Shown one piece after another: positions 28,262 to 38,124 of a stretch of 64,000 bases of DNA. The stretch comes from Stenotrophomonas maltophilia (GTDB lineage Bacteria > Pseudomonadota > Gammaproteobacteria > Xanthomonadales > Xanthomonadaceae). Below the pieces are notes generated by a model. It did not search any database, was not told where the DNA came from, and saw only the letters and a list, made by a program, of their open reading frames with translations. Position numbers and translations under genes: made by a program. The stretch covers positions 2,016,501 through 2,080,500 of the forward strand of contig NZ_CP029773.1 in the NCBI RefSeq assembly GCF_003205835.1, in the 5' to 3' direction. Position 1 is the first letter of the stretch, and each line of letters opens with the position of its first letter.

Positions 28262-29031
28262 GCCGTCGCATCATTCCGTGCCTGGACGTGCGCGATGGCC
28301 GCGTGGTCAAGGGCGTGCGCTTCCGCGATCACGTCGACATGGGCGACATCGCCGAGCTGGCGCAGCGCTACCGCGACCAGGGTGCCGACGAGCTGGTGTT
28401 CTATGACATCGGCGCCAGTCCCGAAGCACGGTCGGTCGACGTCGCCTGGATCGAGCGCATCGCACGCCTGATCGATATTCCGTTCTGCGTGGCCGGTGGC
28501 ATCGACAGCGTGGAAACCGCGCGCCGCGTGCTGTTCGCCGGTGCCGACAAGGTGTCGATCAACTCGCCTGCGCTGGGCCGCCCGGAGCTGATCACCGAGC
28601 TGGCAGATGAGTTCGGCGTGCAGTGCGTGGTGGTGGGTGTGGACTCGGTACGCGAAGCGGACGGCCAGTGGCGGGTACGCCGTTTCAGTGGCGACCCGGA
28701 CAAGACCCAGGCGGTACCGCTGCGGACCCTGGACTGGATCGTCGAAGCGCAACGGCGTGGCGCTGGCGAGATCGTGCTGAACTGCATGGACAGCGACGGC
28801 GTGCGCCGTGGCTACGATGTCGTGCAGCTGCAGCAGGCGCGGGCCCTGTGCCAGGTGCCGCTGATCGCCTCGGGTGGTGCCGGTGCGATGGAGCACTTCG
28901 CCGAAGCCTTCGACCAGGCCGACGTCGACGGCGCGTTGGCGGCCAGCGTGTTCCACAGCGGCGCCATCGCCATTCCGGAATTGAAGCGCTACCTGCGCGG
29001 ACAGCAGATCGAGGTGCGGGATGTCTATTGA
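28255..29031 (+). CDS. hisF: Imidazole glycerol phosphate synthase, cyclase subunit
   Basis: A 258-residue TIM-barrel subunit that partners HisH. The catalytic Asp residues are in [19 protein letters not shown] and [42 protein letters not shown] is the phosphate-binding part. The start lies inside the end of hisA and its own end overlaps hisI by 11 bases, so coupling continues through the operon. Confidence 0.97.
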   Translation: MLSRRIIPCLDVRDGRVVKGVRFRDHVDMGDIAELAQRYRDQGADELVFYDIGASPEARSVDVAWIERIARLIDIPFCVAGGIDSVETARRVLFAGADKVSINSPALGRPELITELADEFGVQCVVVGVDSVREADGQWRVRRFSGDPDKTQAVPLRTLDWIVEAQRRGAGEIVLNCMDSDGVRRGYDVVQLQQARALCQVPLIASGGAGAMEHFAEAFDQADVDGALAASVFHSGAIAIPELKRYLRGQQIEVRDVY

Positions 29032-29641
29032 AGTGAGGCCATCGCTGGATGCGCTGCAGGCGCTGGACTGGGGCAAGGGCGACGGCCTGCTGCCGGCGGT
29101 GGTGCAGGATGCCGATACCCTGCAGGTGCTGATGCTCGGCTATGTCAGCGCCGAGTCGCTGGCGGCCACGCTGGCCATCGGCCACATGACCTTCTTCAGC
29201 CGCAGCAAGCAGCGGTTGTGGACCAAGGGCGAGCAGTCCGGCAACGTGCTGGTGGTGCAGTCAATCAGCATCGACTGCGATGCCGACACGCTGCTGGTGA
29301 TGGCACGCCCGGCCGGGCCAACCTGCCATACCGGTGCCGAGAGTTGTTTCGACCAGGCACCGAAGGACTTCCTGGGCGGGCTGGGCCAGCTGGTGGCGAT
29401 GCGCGAGGCGCAGCGCCCGCCGGGCAGCTACACCACCAGCCTGTTCGAGGGCGGCATCCGCCGCATCGCGCAGAAGGTGGGCGAGGAGGGCGTGGAGACC
29501 GCATTGGCCGCCGTGGCGCAGGATGATGAGGCGCTGCTCGGCGAGGCTTCGGACCTGCTGTACCACCTGCTGGTGCTGCTGCGCGCGCGCGGGCTGTCGC
29601 TGGATGATGCGCGGGCGGTACTGGAAAAACGCCATCGTTGA
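29021..29641 (+). CDS. hisI: Bifunctional phosphoribosyl-AMP cyclohydrolase / phosphoribosyl-ATP pyrophosphatase
   Basis: A 206-residue HisIE fusion. The N-terminal cyclohydrolase has [18 protein letters not shown] and zinc or substrate residues in DCDADTLL and [12 protein letters not shown]. The C-terminal pyrophosphohydrolase (from about residue 115) has the Glu-rich helix [19 protein letters not shown] followed by [15 protein letters not shown]. It is the last gene of the his operon, followed within 5 bp by an inverted pair of SMAG palindromes. Confidence 0.97.
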   Translation: MSIEVRPSLDALQALDWGKGDGLLPAVVQDADTLQVLMLGYVSAESLAATLAIGHMTFFSRSKQRLWTKGEQSGNVLVVQSISIDCDADTLLVMARPAGPTCHTGAESCFDQAPKDFLGGLGQLVAMREAQRPPGSYTTSLFEGGIRRIAQKVGEEGVETALAAVAQDDEALLGEASDLLYHLLVLLRARGLSLDDARAVLEKRHR

Positions 29642-29646
29642 AGAGC

Positions 29647-29722
29647 GGTAGTGCCGGCCGCTGGCCGGCAACCTCATGATCGTCGGGCATCGGCTGGTTG
29701 CCGGCCAGCGGCCGGCACTACC
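29647..29722. repeat. Inverted pair of SMAG palindromes after the his operon
   Basis: Copies at 29647-29673 (GGTAG start) and 29696-29722 (CTACC end), arms GCCGGCC/GGCCGGC. They are near-identical in sequence and arrangement to the pair after thrC at 19051-19120, again just after the last gene of an operon. Confidence 0.88.
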
Positions 29723-29795
29723 GGCAATGCGCCATCACGTGCGCGATGTCATCAACGGAATCTACAATAGGCGGTCTTTCTTTCCCGGACCGCCC

Positions 29796-31385
29796 ATGAA
29801 ACTGCCTGCCACCTGGCTGTGCTGCCTGTTGCTGACCTCGCCGGCCTGGGCCGCGGATACCGTGGTCAGCGGCAAGGTCTATCTGGAGCGTGACGGCCGG
29901 CCGGGGCGCGGCGCGACTGATCCGGGCCTGGCCGGGGTGCAGGTCTCCAATGGCGAGGCCATCGTCAAGACCGCCGCCGACGGCAGCTACAGCCTGCCGG
30001 TGCGCGACGGCCAGACCGTGTTCGTGATCAAGCCCGATGCCTACGCCTTCCCGAAGGCGACCGACGGCCTGCCGTCGTTCTGGCGCCACTACCGCCCGAG
30101 CGGCTCGCCGGCGCTGAAGTACGGTGGCATCGCCGCCACCAGCGATATCACCCGCAACTGGGATTTCGCGCTGCAGGCGGATCGCCATGACAGCCGCCGT
30201 GGTTTCCAGATGCTGGTGTTCACCGATTCGCAGACCGCCAGCCTGAAGGACATCGGCTACTACCAGCAGTCGATCGTGGCGCCGCTGGTCGGCCAGACCA
30301 AGGCGCGCATGGGCACCACCCTGGGCGACATCGTCAACGATGACCTGGCCCTGTACCCGGCGATCAACAAGGTCACCACCGAGCTCGGTGTGCCGTGGTT
30401 CCACGTGCCGGGCAACCACGATCTCGACTTCGATGCGGCCAGCGACGAACACTCGCTGGACAGTTGGCGCAACATCTACGGCCCGGACACCTACGCGGTG
30501 GAAGAGGGCGGCGCCAGCTTTGTATTCCTGGACGACGTGGTGTACGACCCCAAGGCGAAGCCGAAGTACATCGGCGGCCTGCGCGAAGACCAGTTCGCCT
30601 TCCTTGCCAGTTACCTGAAGGGCCTGCACAAGGATCGCCTGCTGGTGCTGGGCATGCACATCCCGCTGTTCGACGCCGCGCCGGGGCGCGAGACCTTCCG
30701 CCACGCCGACCGCCAGCGCCTGTTCGACCTGCTGAAGGACTTCCGCAACGTGCTGGTGCTCAGCGGCCACAGCCACACCCAGCAGCACGTCTACCACGGT
30801 AAGGCCGAGGGCTGGAACGGCGACAAGCCGCTGCACGAATACAACGTCGGTGCCAACTGTGGTGCGTTCTGGTCGGGCGTCAAGAACGCCGCCGGCGTGC
30901 CGGACAGCACCATGAGCGATGGCACGCCGAAGGGCTATGCGCTGCTCGATGTGGCCGGCAACGGCAGCTACAAGCTGCAGTACCGCGTGGCCGGCCAGCC
31001 GGCCAGCGAGCAGATCGGCCTGCATGCACCCAAGGTGCTGCGCCAGGGCGCCTACCCGGCCTGGGGCATCTATGCCAACGTCTACATGGGTGAGGACGCC
31101 AGCGTGGTCGAGTACCGCGTCGATGGCGGCGCCTGGCAGCCGATGAAGCAGGTCAGCCAGCCCGATCCGCGCCTGATGGTGGAGAACGTGGCCGACGATC
31201 TTGCCAACAACCTGCGCGGTTACGACCGCTCGCCGGAGGCTACCGCGTCGCCGCACCTGTGGCGTGGCGCGCTGCCGACCGATCTGGCGGTGGGCAGCCA
31301 CAAGGTCGAGGTACGCTCCACCCAGCCCGATGGCGCGGTGTTCACCGCCACCACCAGCTACAGCCTGCAGACTGCCCAGCCCTGA
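29796..31385 (+). CDS. Secreted calcineurin-like metallophosphoesterase with N- and C-terminal accessory domains
   Basis: A 529-residue exported protein with a signal peptide ending at PAWAAD. An Ig-like N-terminal domain (about residues 25-120) precedes the metallophosphoesterase core, which shows VFTDSQ, PGNHDLDFD, LGMHIPLFD and LSGHSHTQQH in order, the metal ligands of this superfamily. A C-terminal beta-rich domain follows from about residue 370. This three-part layout is that of the MetallophosN-Metallophos-MetallophosC family. Substrate unknown. A TACAAT box lies at 29762-29767, so it has its own promoter. Confidence 0.88.
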   Translation: MKLPATWLCCLLLTSPAWAADTVVSGKVYLERDGRPGRGATDPGLAGVQVSNGEAIVKTAADGSYSLPVRDGQTVFVIKPDAYAFPKATDGLPSFWRHYRPSGSPALKYGGIAATSDITRNWDFALQADRHDSRRGFQMLVFTDSQTASLKDIGYYQQSIVAPLVGQTKARMGTTLGDIVNDDLALYPAINKVTTELGVPWFHVPGNHDLDFDAASDEHSLDSWRNIYGPDTYAVEEGGASFVFLDDVVYDPKAKPKYIGGLREDQFAFLASYLKGLHKDRLLVLGMHIPLFDAAPGRETFRHADRQRLFDLLKDFRNVLVLSGHSHTQQHVYHGKAEGWNGDKPLHEYNVGANCGAFWSGVKNAAGVPDSTMSDGTPKGYALLDVAGNGSYKLQYRVAGQPASEQIGLHAPKVLRQGAYPAWGIYANVYMGEDASVVEYRVDGGAWQPMKQVSQPDPRLMVENVADDLANNLRGYDRSPEATASPHLWRGALPTDLAVGSHKVEVRSTQPDGAVFTATTSYSLQTAQP

Positions 31386-31421
31386 TCCAGGGCGCCGCTG
31401 CCCAACGCGAAAGGACCCCGC

Positions 31422-31706
31422 ATGGATATCCGCTTCATGGCCGGCACTACGCCGGTGACCCTCAGCCGCCACTGGTTCACCGGCGCGATGCTGCTGCAGA
31501 GCGCCACCGAGAAGGTCTGGGTGCAGCACCCGCTGCATCCGGGCACGCATTTCTCGTTCTCGCTGGTACAGTCGTGGCTGCGCCATATTGCCGGGCACGA
31601 AGTGCTGGTCGAGCGCACCCGGCCGCTGCTGTTCGCCGGCTTCCGCCCGCAGCGGCTTCGCGTGCTGGTGGACGGGGTGCAGGTGGCCGAACAGGAAGGC
31701 ATGTAG
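31422..31706 (+). CDS. Small conserved hypothetical protein
   Basis: A 94-residue protein with AAAGGA upstream of ATG 31422. It has no membrane segment or signal and is rich in aromatic and basic residues (MDIRFMAGTTPVTLSRHWFTG, FRPQRLRVLVDGVQVAEQ). I do not recognise a family. It stands 36 bp after the metallophosphoesterase in the same direction and is followed by a terminator-like hairpin, so the two probably share a transcript. Confidence 0.7.
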   Translation: MDIRFMAGTTPVTLSRHWFTGAMLLQSATEKVWVQHPLHPGTHFSFSLVQSWLRHIAGHEVLVERTRPLLFAGFRPQRLRVLVDGVQVAEQEGM

Positions 31707-31739
31707 GCCAACCTGAACCATCGGCGTGCTAGGCAAAGC

Positions 31740-31765
31740 CGCCCCGATGCCTGAGAATCGGGGCG
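31740..31765 (+). terminator. Hairpin, possible terminator before glk
   Basis: CGCCCCGAT (31740-31748) pairs perfectly with ATCGGGGCG (31757-31765) around an eight-base loop. Only a short ATT follows, so termination is likely weak. It separates the small protein gene from the glk unit and abuts the operator at 31767. Confidence 0.5.
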
Positions 31766-31766
31766 A

Positions 31767-31780
31767 TTCAATCGATCCAA
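31767..31780. promoter_or_regulatory. ATCGAT-type LacI operator before glk
   Basis: TTCAATCGATCCAA, 11 bp before the glk start. The right half (ATCGATCCAA) equals the conserved half-site of the other copies in this window, and the left half is less conserved. Placement near the ribosome-binding site suits repression. See the sites at 34875, 44691, 44812 and 46851. Confidence 0.6.
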
Positions 31781-31790
31781 GCAGGCCAGC

Positions 31791-32813
31791 GTGACCATCG
31801 CAGCAGCGTCCCCGGTTTCCTCCGACTCCGCCCGCGGCGGTCTTCCGCGCCATCTGGTCGTTGCCGATGTCGGCGGCACCTTCGCCCGCCTGGCCTTGGC
31901 TGAGACCCAACCCGGCCAGGCGCCGCTGCTGGGCAGCCATCGCACCTATGCCTGTGCCGAGCATTCCAGCCTGGCCGCGATCCTGGCCGATTTCACCGCC
32001 GGCCTCGGCCAACCGGTGCAGACCGCGGTGGTCGCCATCGCCGGCCTGCTCGATGGCGATGTGCTGATCAACTCGAACCTGCCGTGGACGGTGTCGCTGT
32101 CGGCCACCCGCGCGCAGTCCGGGCTGCACGAACTGCAGCTGATCAATGATTTCGAAGCGGTGGCGCTGGCCATCCCTTACCTGCAGCCCGACACGTTGGT
32201 GCCGCTGAACGGCGACGCCGATCCGGCGCAGGCCTTCCCGGCGCTGGTGCTGGGTGCAGGTACCGGCCTGGGTGCCGCGCTGCGTTTCGCCGATGGCGAG
32301 CGTCCGGTGCTGGCCAGCGAGATCGGCCATGCCGCGCTCGGCGCCGGCAACGCGCTGGAACTGCAGGTGCTGGGCAAACTGCTGCAGCGCTGGGCGCACG
32401 TGGACAACGAGCGCGTGCTGTCCGGCAGCGGCCTGATGAACCTGTATCCGTGCCTGTGCGAGCTGCGCGGAGCCACCCCGGTGTGGACCAGTACCGAGGC
32501 GCTGATCGGCGCGGCGCGCAGCGGCGAGGATGCACTGGCGGTGGAAACGCTGCAGGTCTTCTGTGCCTGGCTGGGCAGCCTGGCCGGCGACGCGGCGATC
32601 GCCGTCGGCGCGCGTTCGGTGTACCTGGCCGGGGGCATTTCCGCGCATGTGCAGGATTTCCTGGCCGATGGCCGCTTCCGTGAGCGCTTCCTCAACAAGG
32701 GCGTGCTGACCGAGGTGCTGCGGCAGGTGCCGGTGTGGCGCGTGGAGCATGGCCAGCTGGGCGTGCTCGGTGCAGCGGTCTGGCACGCCGCACGGCAGTC
32801 CACGCACGACTGA
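31791..32813 (+). CDS. glk: Glucokinase
   Basis: A 340-residue ROK-independent glucokinase that phosphorylates glucose. It has the ATP-binding start LVVADVGGTFARLALAET, INDFEAVALAIPYL, LGAGTGLGAAL and SEIGHAALGAGN. It begins at a GTG (31791). The operator-like palindrome 11 bp upstream and the cotranscribed glycosylasparaginase tie it to the mannose and N-glycan genes further right, so it may serve glucose released from such substrates. Confidence 0.93.
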   Translation: MTIAAASPVSSDSARGGLPRHLVVADVGGTFARLALAETQPGQAPLLGSHRTYACAEHSSLAAILADFTAGLGQPVQTAVVAIAGLLDGDVLINSNLPWTVSLSATRAQSGLHELQLINDFEAVALAIPYLQPDTLVPLNGDADPAQAFPALVLGAGTGLGAALRFADGERPVLASEIGHAALGAGNALELQVLGKLLQRWAHVDNERVLSGSGLMNLYPCLCELRGATPVWTSTEALIGAARSGEDALAVETLQVFCAWLGSLAGDAAIAVGARSVYLAGGISAHVQDFLADGRFRERFLNKGVLTEVLRQVPVWRVEHGQLGVLGAAVWHAARQSTHD

Positions 32814-32864
32814 TCGGCAGGGCCGGCATCGGGCCGGTCGTGCATTGCAGACTGGGAGGGGAAG

Positions 32865-33863
32865 ATGGTGGATCGCAGGCAGTTCCTGCAGGCCGGTGCA
32901 CTGGCCGCAGGCATGGCGGCATTGCCGGGGGGGCAGGCGCGCACGCAGGGTGGGGCCAAGGTGGTTTCGACCTGGGACTTCGGCGTGCCGGCCAACCAGG
33001 CCGCATGGAAAGCACTGGCGCAGGGTGGCAGCGCACTGGATGCAGTCGAAGCCGGTGCACGCTGGGCCGAGAGCGAGCTGTGCAACCCCACCGTTGGCCA
33101 TTGCGGCAATCCGGATCGCGATGGCGTGCTCAGCCTGGACGCGAGCATCATGGACGGCGATGGCCGTTGCGGTGCAGTGGCCGCGCTGGTCGACATCCTG
33201 CATCCGGTGTCGGTGGCCCGCAAAGTGATGGAGAACAGCCCGCACGTGCTGCTGGTGGGCGAGGGCGCGCAGCAGTTCGCAGTGCAGCAGGGTTTCGAGC
33301 GCAAGCACCTGCTGACGCCGCAGGCCGAAGCGGCCTGGCGCGAGTGGCTGAAGACCGAGAAGTACCAGCCGCAGATCAATGCCGAGCGGCGTGGCATTCC
33401 CGGCAACAGCGACAACCACGACACCATCGGCATGCTGGCACTGGATGCCAAGGGCCATCTGGCCGGTGCCTGCACCACCAGCGGCATGGCGTGGAAACTG
33501 CACGGTCGCGTTGGCGACAGCCCGATCATCGGTGCCGGCCTGTACGTCGACAACGACGTCGGCGCGGCCACTGCCTCGGGCGTGGGTGAGGAGATGATCC
33601 GCAACGCGGCCTCGTTCCTGGTGGTCGAGCTGATGCGCCAGGGGCGCTCGCCGGCGCAGGCCTGCCGCGAAGCGATCGACCGCGTGGTGCGCAAGCGCCC
33701 CGAAGCGAGCAAGACACTGCAGGTGTGCTTCCTGGCCATGAACAAGCAGGGCGAGGTGGGCGCCTACGCGCTGCATCGCGGCTTCGTCTACGCGGTGTGC
33801 GATGCACAGCGCCAGGATGACCTGCGTGATTCGCCGTCGATCTACACGAGCACTCAGACGTGA
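32865..33863 (+). CDS. Exported N4-(beta-N-acetylglucosaminyl)-L-asparaginase
   Basis: A 332-residue Ntn hydrolase that splits the GlcNAc-Asn bond left after N-glycan and protein digestion. The nucleophile is Thr187 in NSDNHDTIGMLALD; autocleavage before this Thr gives alpha and beta chains. SGMAWKLHGRVGDSPIIGAG follows as in the family. The N-terminus DRRQFLQAGALAAGMAALPG looks like a twin-arginine signal, implying export of the folded enzyme to the periplasm. GGGAGGGGAAG precedes the ATG. It lies 51 bp after glk and overlaps cutC by GTGA. Confidence 0.92.
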   Translation: MVDRRQFLQAGALAAGMAALPGGQARTQGGAKVVSTWDFGVPANQAAWKALAQGGSALDAVEAGARWAESELCNPTVGHCGNPDRDGVLSLDASIMDGDGRCGAVAALVDILHPVSVARKVMENSPHVLLVGEGAQQFAVQQGFERKHLLTPQAEAAWREWLKTEKYQPQINAERRGIPGNSDNHDTIGMLALDAKGHLAGACTTSGMAWKLHGRVGDSPIIGAGLYVDNDVGAATASGVGEEMIRNAASFLVVELMRQGRSPAQACREAIDRVVRKRPEASKTLQVCFLAMNKQGEVGAYALHRGFVYAVCDAQRQDDLRDSPSIYTSTQT

Positions 33864-34591
33864 GCACGCGGCTCACCCTGGAGATCGCCAGCAACTCGCT
33901 GGCTTCGGCGCTGGCGGCACAGGCCGGCGGCGCCGACCGCATCGAGCTGTTCGACAACCTGGCCGAGGGCGGTACCACGCCGTCGTTTGCCAGCATCGCG
34001 GTTGCCCGCGAACGCCTGTCGATTCCGCTGTTCGTGCTGGTGCGGCCACGCCCGGGCGACTTCCACTACGACGCACTGGAAACCGAACTGATGCTGCGTG
34101 ACATCGCGCAGTGCCGTGCGCTGGGCTGCGATGGCGTGGTGATCGGCGCGCTGGATGTGCAGGGCGGCATCGATCTGGCGCTGTGCCGCGAGCTGGTGCA
34201 GGCTGCCGGGCCGTTGCAGGTGACCTTCCATCGCGCCTTCGACGCTGCCCGCGATCTGCCGGCCGCGCTGGAGCAGGTGATCGGGCTGGGTTGCCAGCGC
34301 GTGCTGACCTCGGGCGGCGAGGTCAGCGCCGAGGCCGGTGCCGATGTGCTGGCAGGCCTCGTTACCCAGGCAGCGGGCCGCATTACGGTGATGGCCGGCG
34401 CCGGATTGGCCCCGGGCAACATCGCAACCGTCGCACGGCAGACCGGCTGTACCGAACTGCACGCCTCGGCCAAGGGCCTGCGGCGCTCGGCCATGCAGTT
34501 CCAGAACCCGGCTTTGCGAGGGCTGGACCCGGACTGGAGCCAGACCGCCACTGCCACTGTGGCCGCGCTGCGGCAGGCGCTGGACGCCTGA
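33860..34591 (+). CDS. cutC: CutC family protein
   Basis: A 243-residue TIM-barrel protein with the CutC pattern: LEIASNSLASALAAQAGGADRIELFDNLAEGGTTPS, VRPRPGDFHYD, VTFHRAFDAARD and RVLTSGGEVSAEAG. CutC was linked to copper tolerance in E. coli, but its biochemical role is unsettled. Here it starts at a GTG overlapping the glycosylasparaginase stop and belongs to the glk operon, which points to sugar or N-glycan metabolism rather than copper, although copA lies 3.5 kb downstream. Confidence 0.92.
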   Translation: MSTRLTLEIASNSLASALAAQAGGADRIELFDNLAEGGTTPSFASIAVARERLSIPLFVLVRPRPGDFHYDALETELMLRDIAQCRALGCDGVVIGALDVQGGIDLALCRELVQAAGPLQVTFHRAFDAARDLPAALEQVIGLGCQRVLTSGGEVSAEAGADVLAGLVTQAAGRITVMAGAGLAPGNIATVARQTGCTELHASAKGLRRSAMQFQNPALRGLDPDWSQTATATVAALRQALDA

Positions 34592-34601
34592 TCGCAAGCC
34601 C

Positions 34602-34683
34602 GGGGTCGGATCCCTTCGCAGAAGGGCTCTGACCCCATCTGGATGCAGCCGGGTCAGAGCCCCTCTGCGAGGGGATTCGACCC
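34602..34683. repeat. Inverted pair of GGGGTCRGA-type palindromes
   Basis: Two copies, 34602-34636 and 34651-34683, have ends GGGGTC/GACCCC or GGGTC/GACCC and inner stems CCCTTC-GCA-GAAGGG and CCCCTC-TGC-GAGGGG. They are inverted to each other and could also form one long stem. They follow cutC by 10 bp and may end the glk operon transcript. The rest of the 403-bp gap (34684-34994) holds two operator-like sites and no gene. A relative occurs at 45289-45329. Confidence 0.8.
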
Positions 34684-34874
34684 TGTACGCCGGCCCGCCA
34701 CGGACAAAACCGTTCCGCGCGCGTCTGTCGCAATCGTGTCATCACTTCGTGCGCTGTTCTCTCAGCGATATCACGCAACTCTTTGATTGTCATGGCTGGC
34801 GAAGGCCGTTAGCGGCATTCCGCCGCGTGTTGCTGCGCCGCCGCATGCCGGGCGTGGTTCAGCTGTGCTTTAGT

Positions 34875-34924
34875 TTGGATCGATCCACAGGGGAGGGCGT
34901 CGGGACGGTCTTGAACCGATCCAG
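34875..34924. promoter_or_regulatory. ATCGAT-type LacI operator before the first TonB receptor
   Basis: TTGGATCGATCCAC at 34875-34888 is a near-perfect palindrome matching the consensus TTGRATCGATCYAA at 13 of 14 positions. A weaker copy, TTGAACCGATCCAG, lies at 34911-34924. The centre-to-centre spacing is 36 bp. The receptor gene starts at 34995. Confidence 0.7.
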
Positions 34925-34994
34925 GTGCCCGGATCAGCCGTAGTGCCGCGCCACCACCCGTCCGTGCGTCCACACTTTCGAAGAGCAACCACCC

Positions 34995-37952
34995 ATGGCT
35001 CAGATCGTTCGCAAGCGTCGTCACCTGCTGTCCCAGGCCCTGGTCCTGGCCCTGTTGCCCCTGGTGGCCAGTGCGCAGGAGGCCGTCAACTCGTCCACCA
35101 AGGATCTCGATGCGGTCACCGTCACCGGTTCGCGCATCAAGCGCGCCAGCGTCGAAGGCCCGGCGCCGGTCAACGTGATCACCGCCGCCCAGATCCAGAA
35201 GGAAGGCTTCGTCAGCGTGTACGACGCGCTGAAGACGCTCACTGAAGCCACCGGCACCGTTGAAGCCGCCTCGCAGTGGGGATCGCATACGCCCAATGCC
35301 AGCGGCCTGAACCTGCGCGGGATGGGCCCGAACCGCTCGCTGCTGCTGGTCAACGGTCGCCGTGTAGCCGACTATCCGCTGCCCTACGGCGGCGAAACCA
35401 ACTTCTCCAACTACGGCAACATTCCCGCTGCCGCAGTCGAGCGCATCGAAGTACTGACCGGTGGCGCCTCGGCCATCTATGGTTCCGATGCGATCGCCGG
35501 CGTGGTCAACGTCATCCTGAAGACCAACTATGACGGCGACGAAGTACGCGTGCGCGGTGGTACCTCCACCGAAGGCGGCCGCGATACCTGGGATCTGTCC
35601 TGGGCCGGCGGCAAGACCGGCGACAACTGGAGCGTGACCTACGCGCTGCAGTACACAAAGCGCGATCCGCTGTTCGGCCGTGACCGCCCGCAGATGGACG
35701 ATGCCGATGATGCGCCGTACCCGTCCTGGAACATGGAACAACGCAAGGTCGGCTTCCGTCCCACTGCCGGCCTGGCGCTGATCGATCCGACCACCGGCCA
35801 GCGCCTGACGCCGCCCACCGGCACCTGCGAGAAGTTCGACGGGGAGTACTACACCGCCGATCGCCTGGTCTACAACTACGCCGCCAACACCATCAGCAAC
35901 ACCGGTCGCCTGTGCGGCATGAGCGCCGACTACGCCAACTGGCTGCTCACCGGGGGTGCCGAGAACGTGTCCGGCAACCTGTATGCCACCTTCGATTTCA
36001 GCAACGACCTGCAGGCCTGGACCAACCTGGCGGTGTACCGCTCCGAGGCGATCTGGGGCACCAATCCGCCTGGCGTGTCGCTGATCGACGATGACAACGG
36101 CTACTACTGGGACGCCAACCGCAACCGCCCGATCCTCGGCGTGCGCCAGTTCACGCCGAACGAAGTGGGCGGCCTGGATACGCTGCGCAACACCAACCGT
36201 GAACTGTCCTGGGACTGGAGCGCGGGCCTGCGTGGACGCCTGGCCGATCGCTTCGACTGGAGCGCCACGGTGGGGCGTTCCTATTACCGCGTGGAAGAAC
36301 GGCAGAACGTGGTCGACAAGCAGAAGTCGTACGACTACTTCCTTGGCCCACGCCTGGGCACCACCGCCGATGGCGAGGCGATCTACGCATTGAACGAATC
36401 GCGCTGGTGGAACCCGCTGACGCCGGACCAGTACTGGCAGATGGGCACGGTGGCGAAGAACCGTGCGTCCTCATGGGTCAACCAGGCGTCGGCGGACATC
36501 ACCGGCGAGCTGTTCCAGGGCTGGGCCGGGCCGATCTCGTTCGCTGCCGTGGCCGAAGTCGCGCAGCAGGGCTACCACCTCAGTCCGGATCCGCGCGCCG
36601 GCATCGACTTCGACCTGCAGAACGTCGATCGGGGCGGCGGCGAGCGCACCCGCTATTCGGCTGGCGTCGAGTTCAAGATTCCGCTGCTGGAAAGCGTGAC
36701 CGCCACTGCGGCCGCGCGCTATGACCGCTATGGCAGCTACAAGGCTGACAACAGCGGCGAAGCGCTGGACATCGGCAGCCAGAAGGAGACCACCTGGAAC
36801 GTCGGCCTGGAATGGCGCCCGGTGGAGTCGCTGTTGGTGCGTGGCTCCTATGCCACCAGCTTCCATGCGCCGGACATGCACTATCTGCTCGGTCAACCGA
36901 GCAGCTCCGAAGTGCAGACCTATGATCGCCTGCGCTGCATCCAGAGCGGTGCCTACCTGGTCAACAACTGTGGCGTGGGCAATACCGATGTCTGGTACAC
37001 GTTCGACGTGAACCGGCGTGGCACGCCGCTGCTGCGTTCGGAGACCGGTGATTCGTGGACGGTCGGTTTCGTCTGGGACGTGATGCCCAATCTGTCGGTC
37101 AGTGCGGATTACTGGGCAATCAAACTGGAAGACATGATCGTCGACGTTGGCGCCGACGAGGTACTGGCCAGCGAAGCGGGCTGCCTGACCGGCAAGAACA
37201 TGGACGGTACGCCATGGGCCAATCCGGCCGGTGGCGAGTATTGCGCCGGCATCCTGGCCCGCGTGAACCGTGACAGCAACGGTCGCCTGGTATCGATCGA
37301 GCGCGGCCCCTTCAACCTGGCCAGCCGCGAAGTGCGCGGCATCGACCTGACCGCGCGCTATCGCCTGGAAACCGCGCAGTGGGGCAACTTCCAGCTCGGC
37401 CTGAACTACACCAACCAGATCTCGACCAAGGAACAGCGTTACGCCAACGATCCAAACCCGGAGCGTCGTGACCGCGACCTGCGCAGCAAGCTGCGCGCGA
37501 GCCTGGCCTGGCAGCGTGGCAACTGGAATGCCAACGTCTATGCCGATCGCATCGGTTCGGTGCCGGGCGTGCGCTACCACTGGGGCACCGATCGCCTGGA
37601 CAATCCTGGCGGCTGCCTGCCGTTCGCCGATGGCTACGTGCCCAGCGACAGCCCGTCGCTCAACTGCCTGGAGCCGGCCACGCGTCCGGACGGCTCGCCG
37701 AATCCGAATCCCAATGCCGGCCAGCAGACGGCGCGCTACTACGGGCGGGTCGGGCCGTTCATCACCTGGAACTTCAACGTGGGCTACCAGGTGACCGAGC
37801 ACGCCAAGGTCAACGTCTACGTCAACAACGCGTTCAACTCCGCCAGCTGGAACCACAAGGACCCGTACAAGCTGGACTACGATTTCGCCCCGACCCGCCT
37901 GCTCGGCGCGGTTGGCCGCGAGTTCGCGCTGGAGTATGTGTTCACCTTCTGA
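34995..37952 (+). CDS. TonB-dependent outer-membrane receptor
   Basis: A 985-residue receptor with a signal peptide ending at VASAQE, a TonB-box-like segment ([14 protein letters not shown]), a plug domain ([65 protein letters not shown]) and a long beta-barrel ending in Phe (FALEYVFTF), as outer-membrane porins do. The [14 protein letters not shown] plug is common in xanthomonad receptors for carbohydrates. Two operator-like palindromes lie 70-120 bp upstream, so import of an N-glycan or mannoside is suggested. The copA unit follows, but its promoter is separate. Confidence 0.92.
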   Translation: MAQIVRKRRHLLSQALVLALLPLVASAQEAVNSSTKDLDAVTVTGSRIKRASVEGPAPVNVITAAQIQKEGFVSVYDALKTLTEATGTVEAASQWGSHTPNASGLNLRGMGPNRSLLLVNGRRVADYPLPYGGETNFSNYGNIPAAAVERIEVLTGGASAIYGSDAIAGVVNVILKTNYDGDEVRVRGGTSTEGGRDTWDLSWAGGKTGDNWSVTYALQYTKRDPLFGRDRPQMDDADDAPYPSWNMEQRKVGFRPTAGLALIDPTTGQRLTPPTGTCEKFDGEYYTADRLVYNYAANTISNTGRLCGMSADYANWLLTGGAENVSGNLYATFDFSNDLQAWTNLAVYRSEAIWGTNPPGVSLIDDDNGYYWDANRNRPILGVRQFTPNEVGGLDTLRNTNRELSWDWSAGLRGRLADRFDWSATVGRSYYRVEERQNVVDKQKSYDYFLGPRLGTTADGEAIYALNESRWWNPLTPDQYWQMGTVAKNRASSWVNQASADITGELFQGWAGPISFAAVAEVAQQGYHLSPDPRAGIDFDLQNVDRGGGERTRYSAGVEFKIPLLESVTATAAARYDRYGSYKADNSGEALDIGSQKETTWNVGLEWRPVESLLVRGSYATSFHAPDMHYLLGQPSSSEVQTYDRLRCIQSGAYLVNNCGVGNTDVWYTFDVNRRGTPLLRSETGDSWTVGFVWDVMPNLSVSADYWAIKLEDMIVDVGADEVLASEAGCLTGKNMDGTPWANPAGGEYCAGILARVNRDSNGRLVSIERGPFNLASREVRGIDLTARYRLETAQWGNFQLGLNYTNQISTKEQRYANDPNPERRDRDLRSKLRASLAWQRGNWNANVYADRIGSVPGVRYHWGTDRLDNPGGCLPFADGYVPSDSPSLNCLEPATRPDGSPNPNPNAGQQTARYYGRVGPFITWNFNVGYQVTEHAKVNVYVNNAFNSASWNHKDPYKLDYDFAPTRLLGAVGREFALEYVFTF

Positions 37953-38005
37953 GCAGACCTGCGGGGGCGCCGGGCTTGATCCGCCTGGCGCCTCCGTCCG
38001 CTCGG

Positions 38006-38028
38006 CAGATCCACGCCATGCGTGGATG
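38006..38028. repeat. Decayed SMAG-like palindrome
   Basis: ATCCACG-CCAT-CGTGGAT arms are intact, but the tag reads GCAG instead of GTAG. It lies between the TonB receptor and the copA promoter. Confidence 0.6.
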
Positions 38029-38059
38029 AACCCCTTCATGAGCCCCGGGGTGGCTGGAT

Positions 38060-38090
38060 TTGACCTTCCCACGATGGCAAGGTTTAGCCT
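38060..38090 (+). promoter_or_regulatory. CueR-type promoter of copA-cueR
   Basis: -35 TTGACC (38060-38065) and -10 TAGCCT (38085-38090) are separated by 19 bp, the overlong spacer that MerR-family activators correct by twisting DNA. The spacer carries the dyad ACCTTCC-8-CAAGGT, close to known CueR boxes. It lies 34 bp before the copA ATG. Confidence 0.85.
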
Positions 38091-38124
38091 GTCCGCATCC
38101 AGAAGGAACCCCGGGAATCCGATC

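Noticed and set aside
22567..29641. A histidine leader peptide or attenuator before hisG
   Set aside because: No short frame with a run of His codons was found upstream of the regulator or hisG.
29723..29795. Riboswitch before the metallophosphoesterase
   Set aside because: The gap is about 70 bases with a TACAAT box and no conserved aptamer-like structure.
29718..33776. 1352-residue open frame on the minus strand
   Set aside because: It is antisense to five well-supported genes and gaps, has a low-complexity His/Gln/Arg-rich composition typical of GC-rich antisense frames, and shows no domain.
33860..34591. cutC as part of the copper system
   Set aside because: It overlaps the glycosylasparaginase gene and lies in the glk operon, and the CueR-type promoters lie elsewhere. 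The copper link of the family itself is uncertain.
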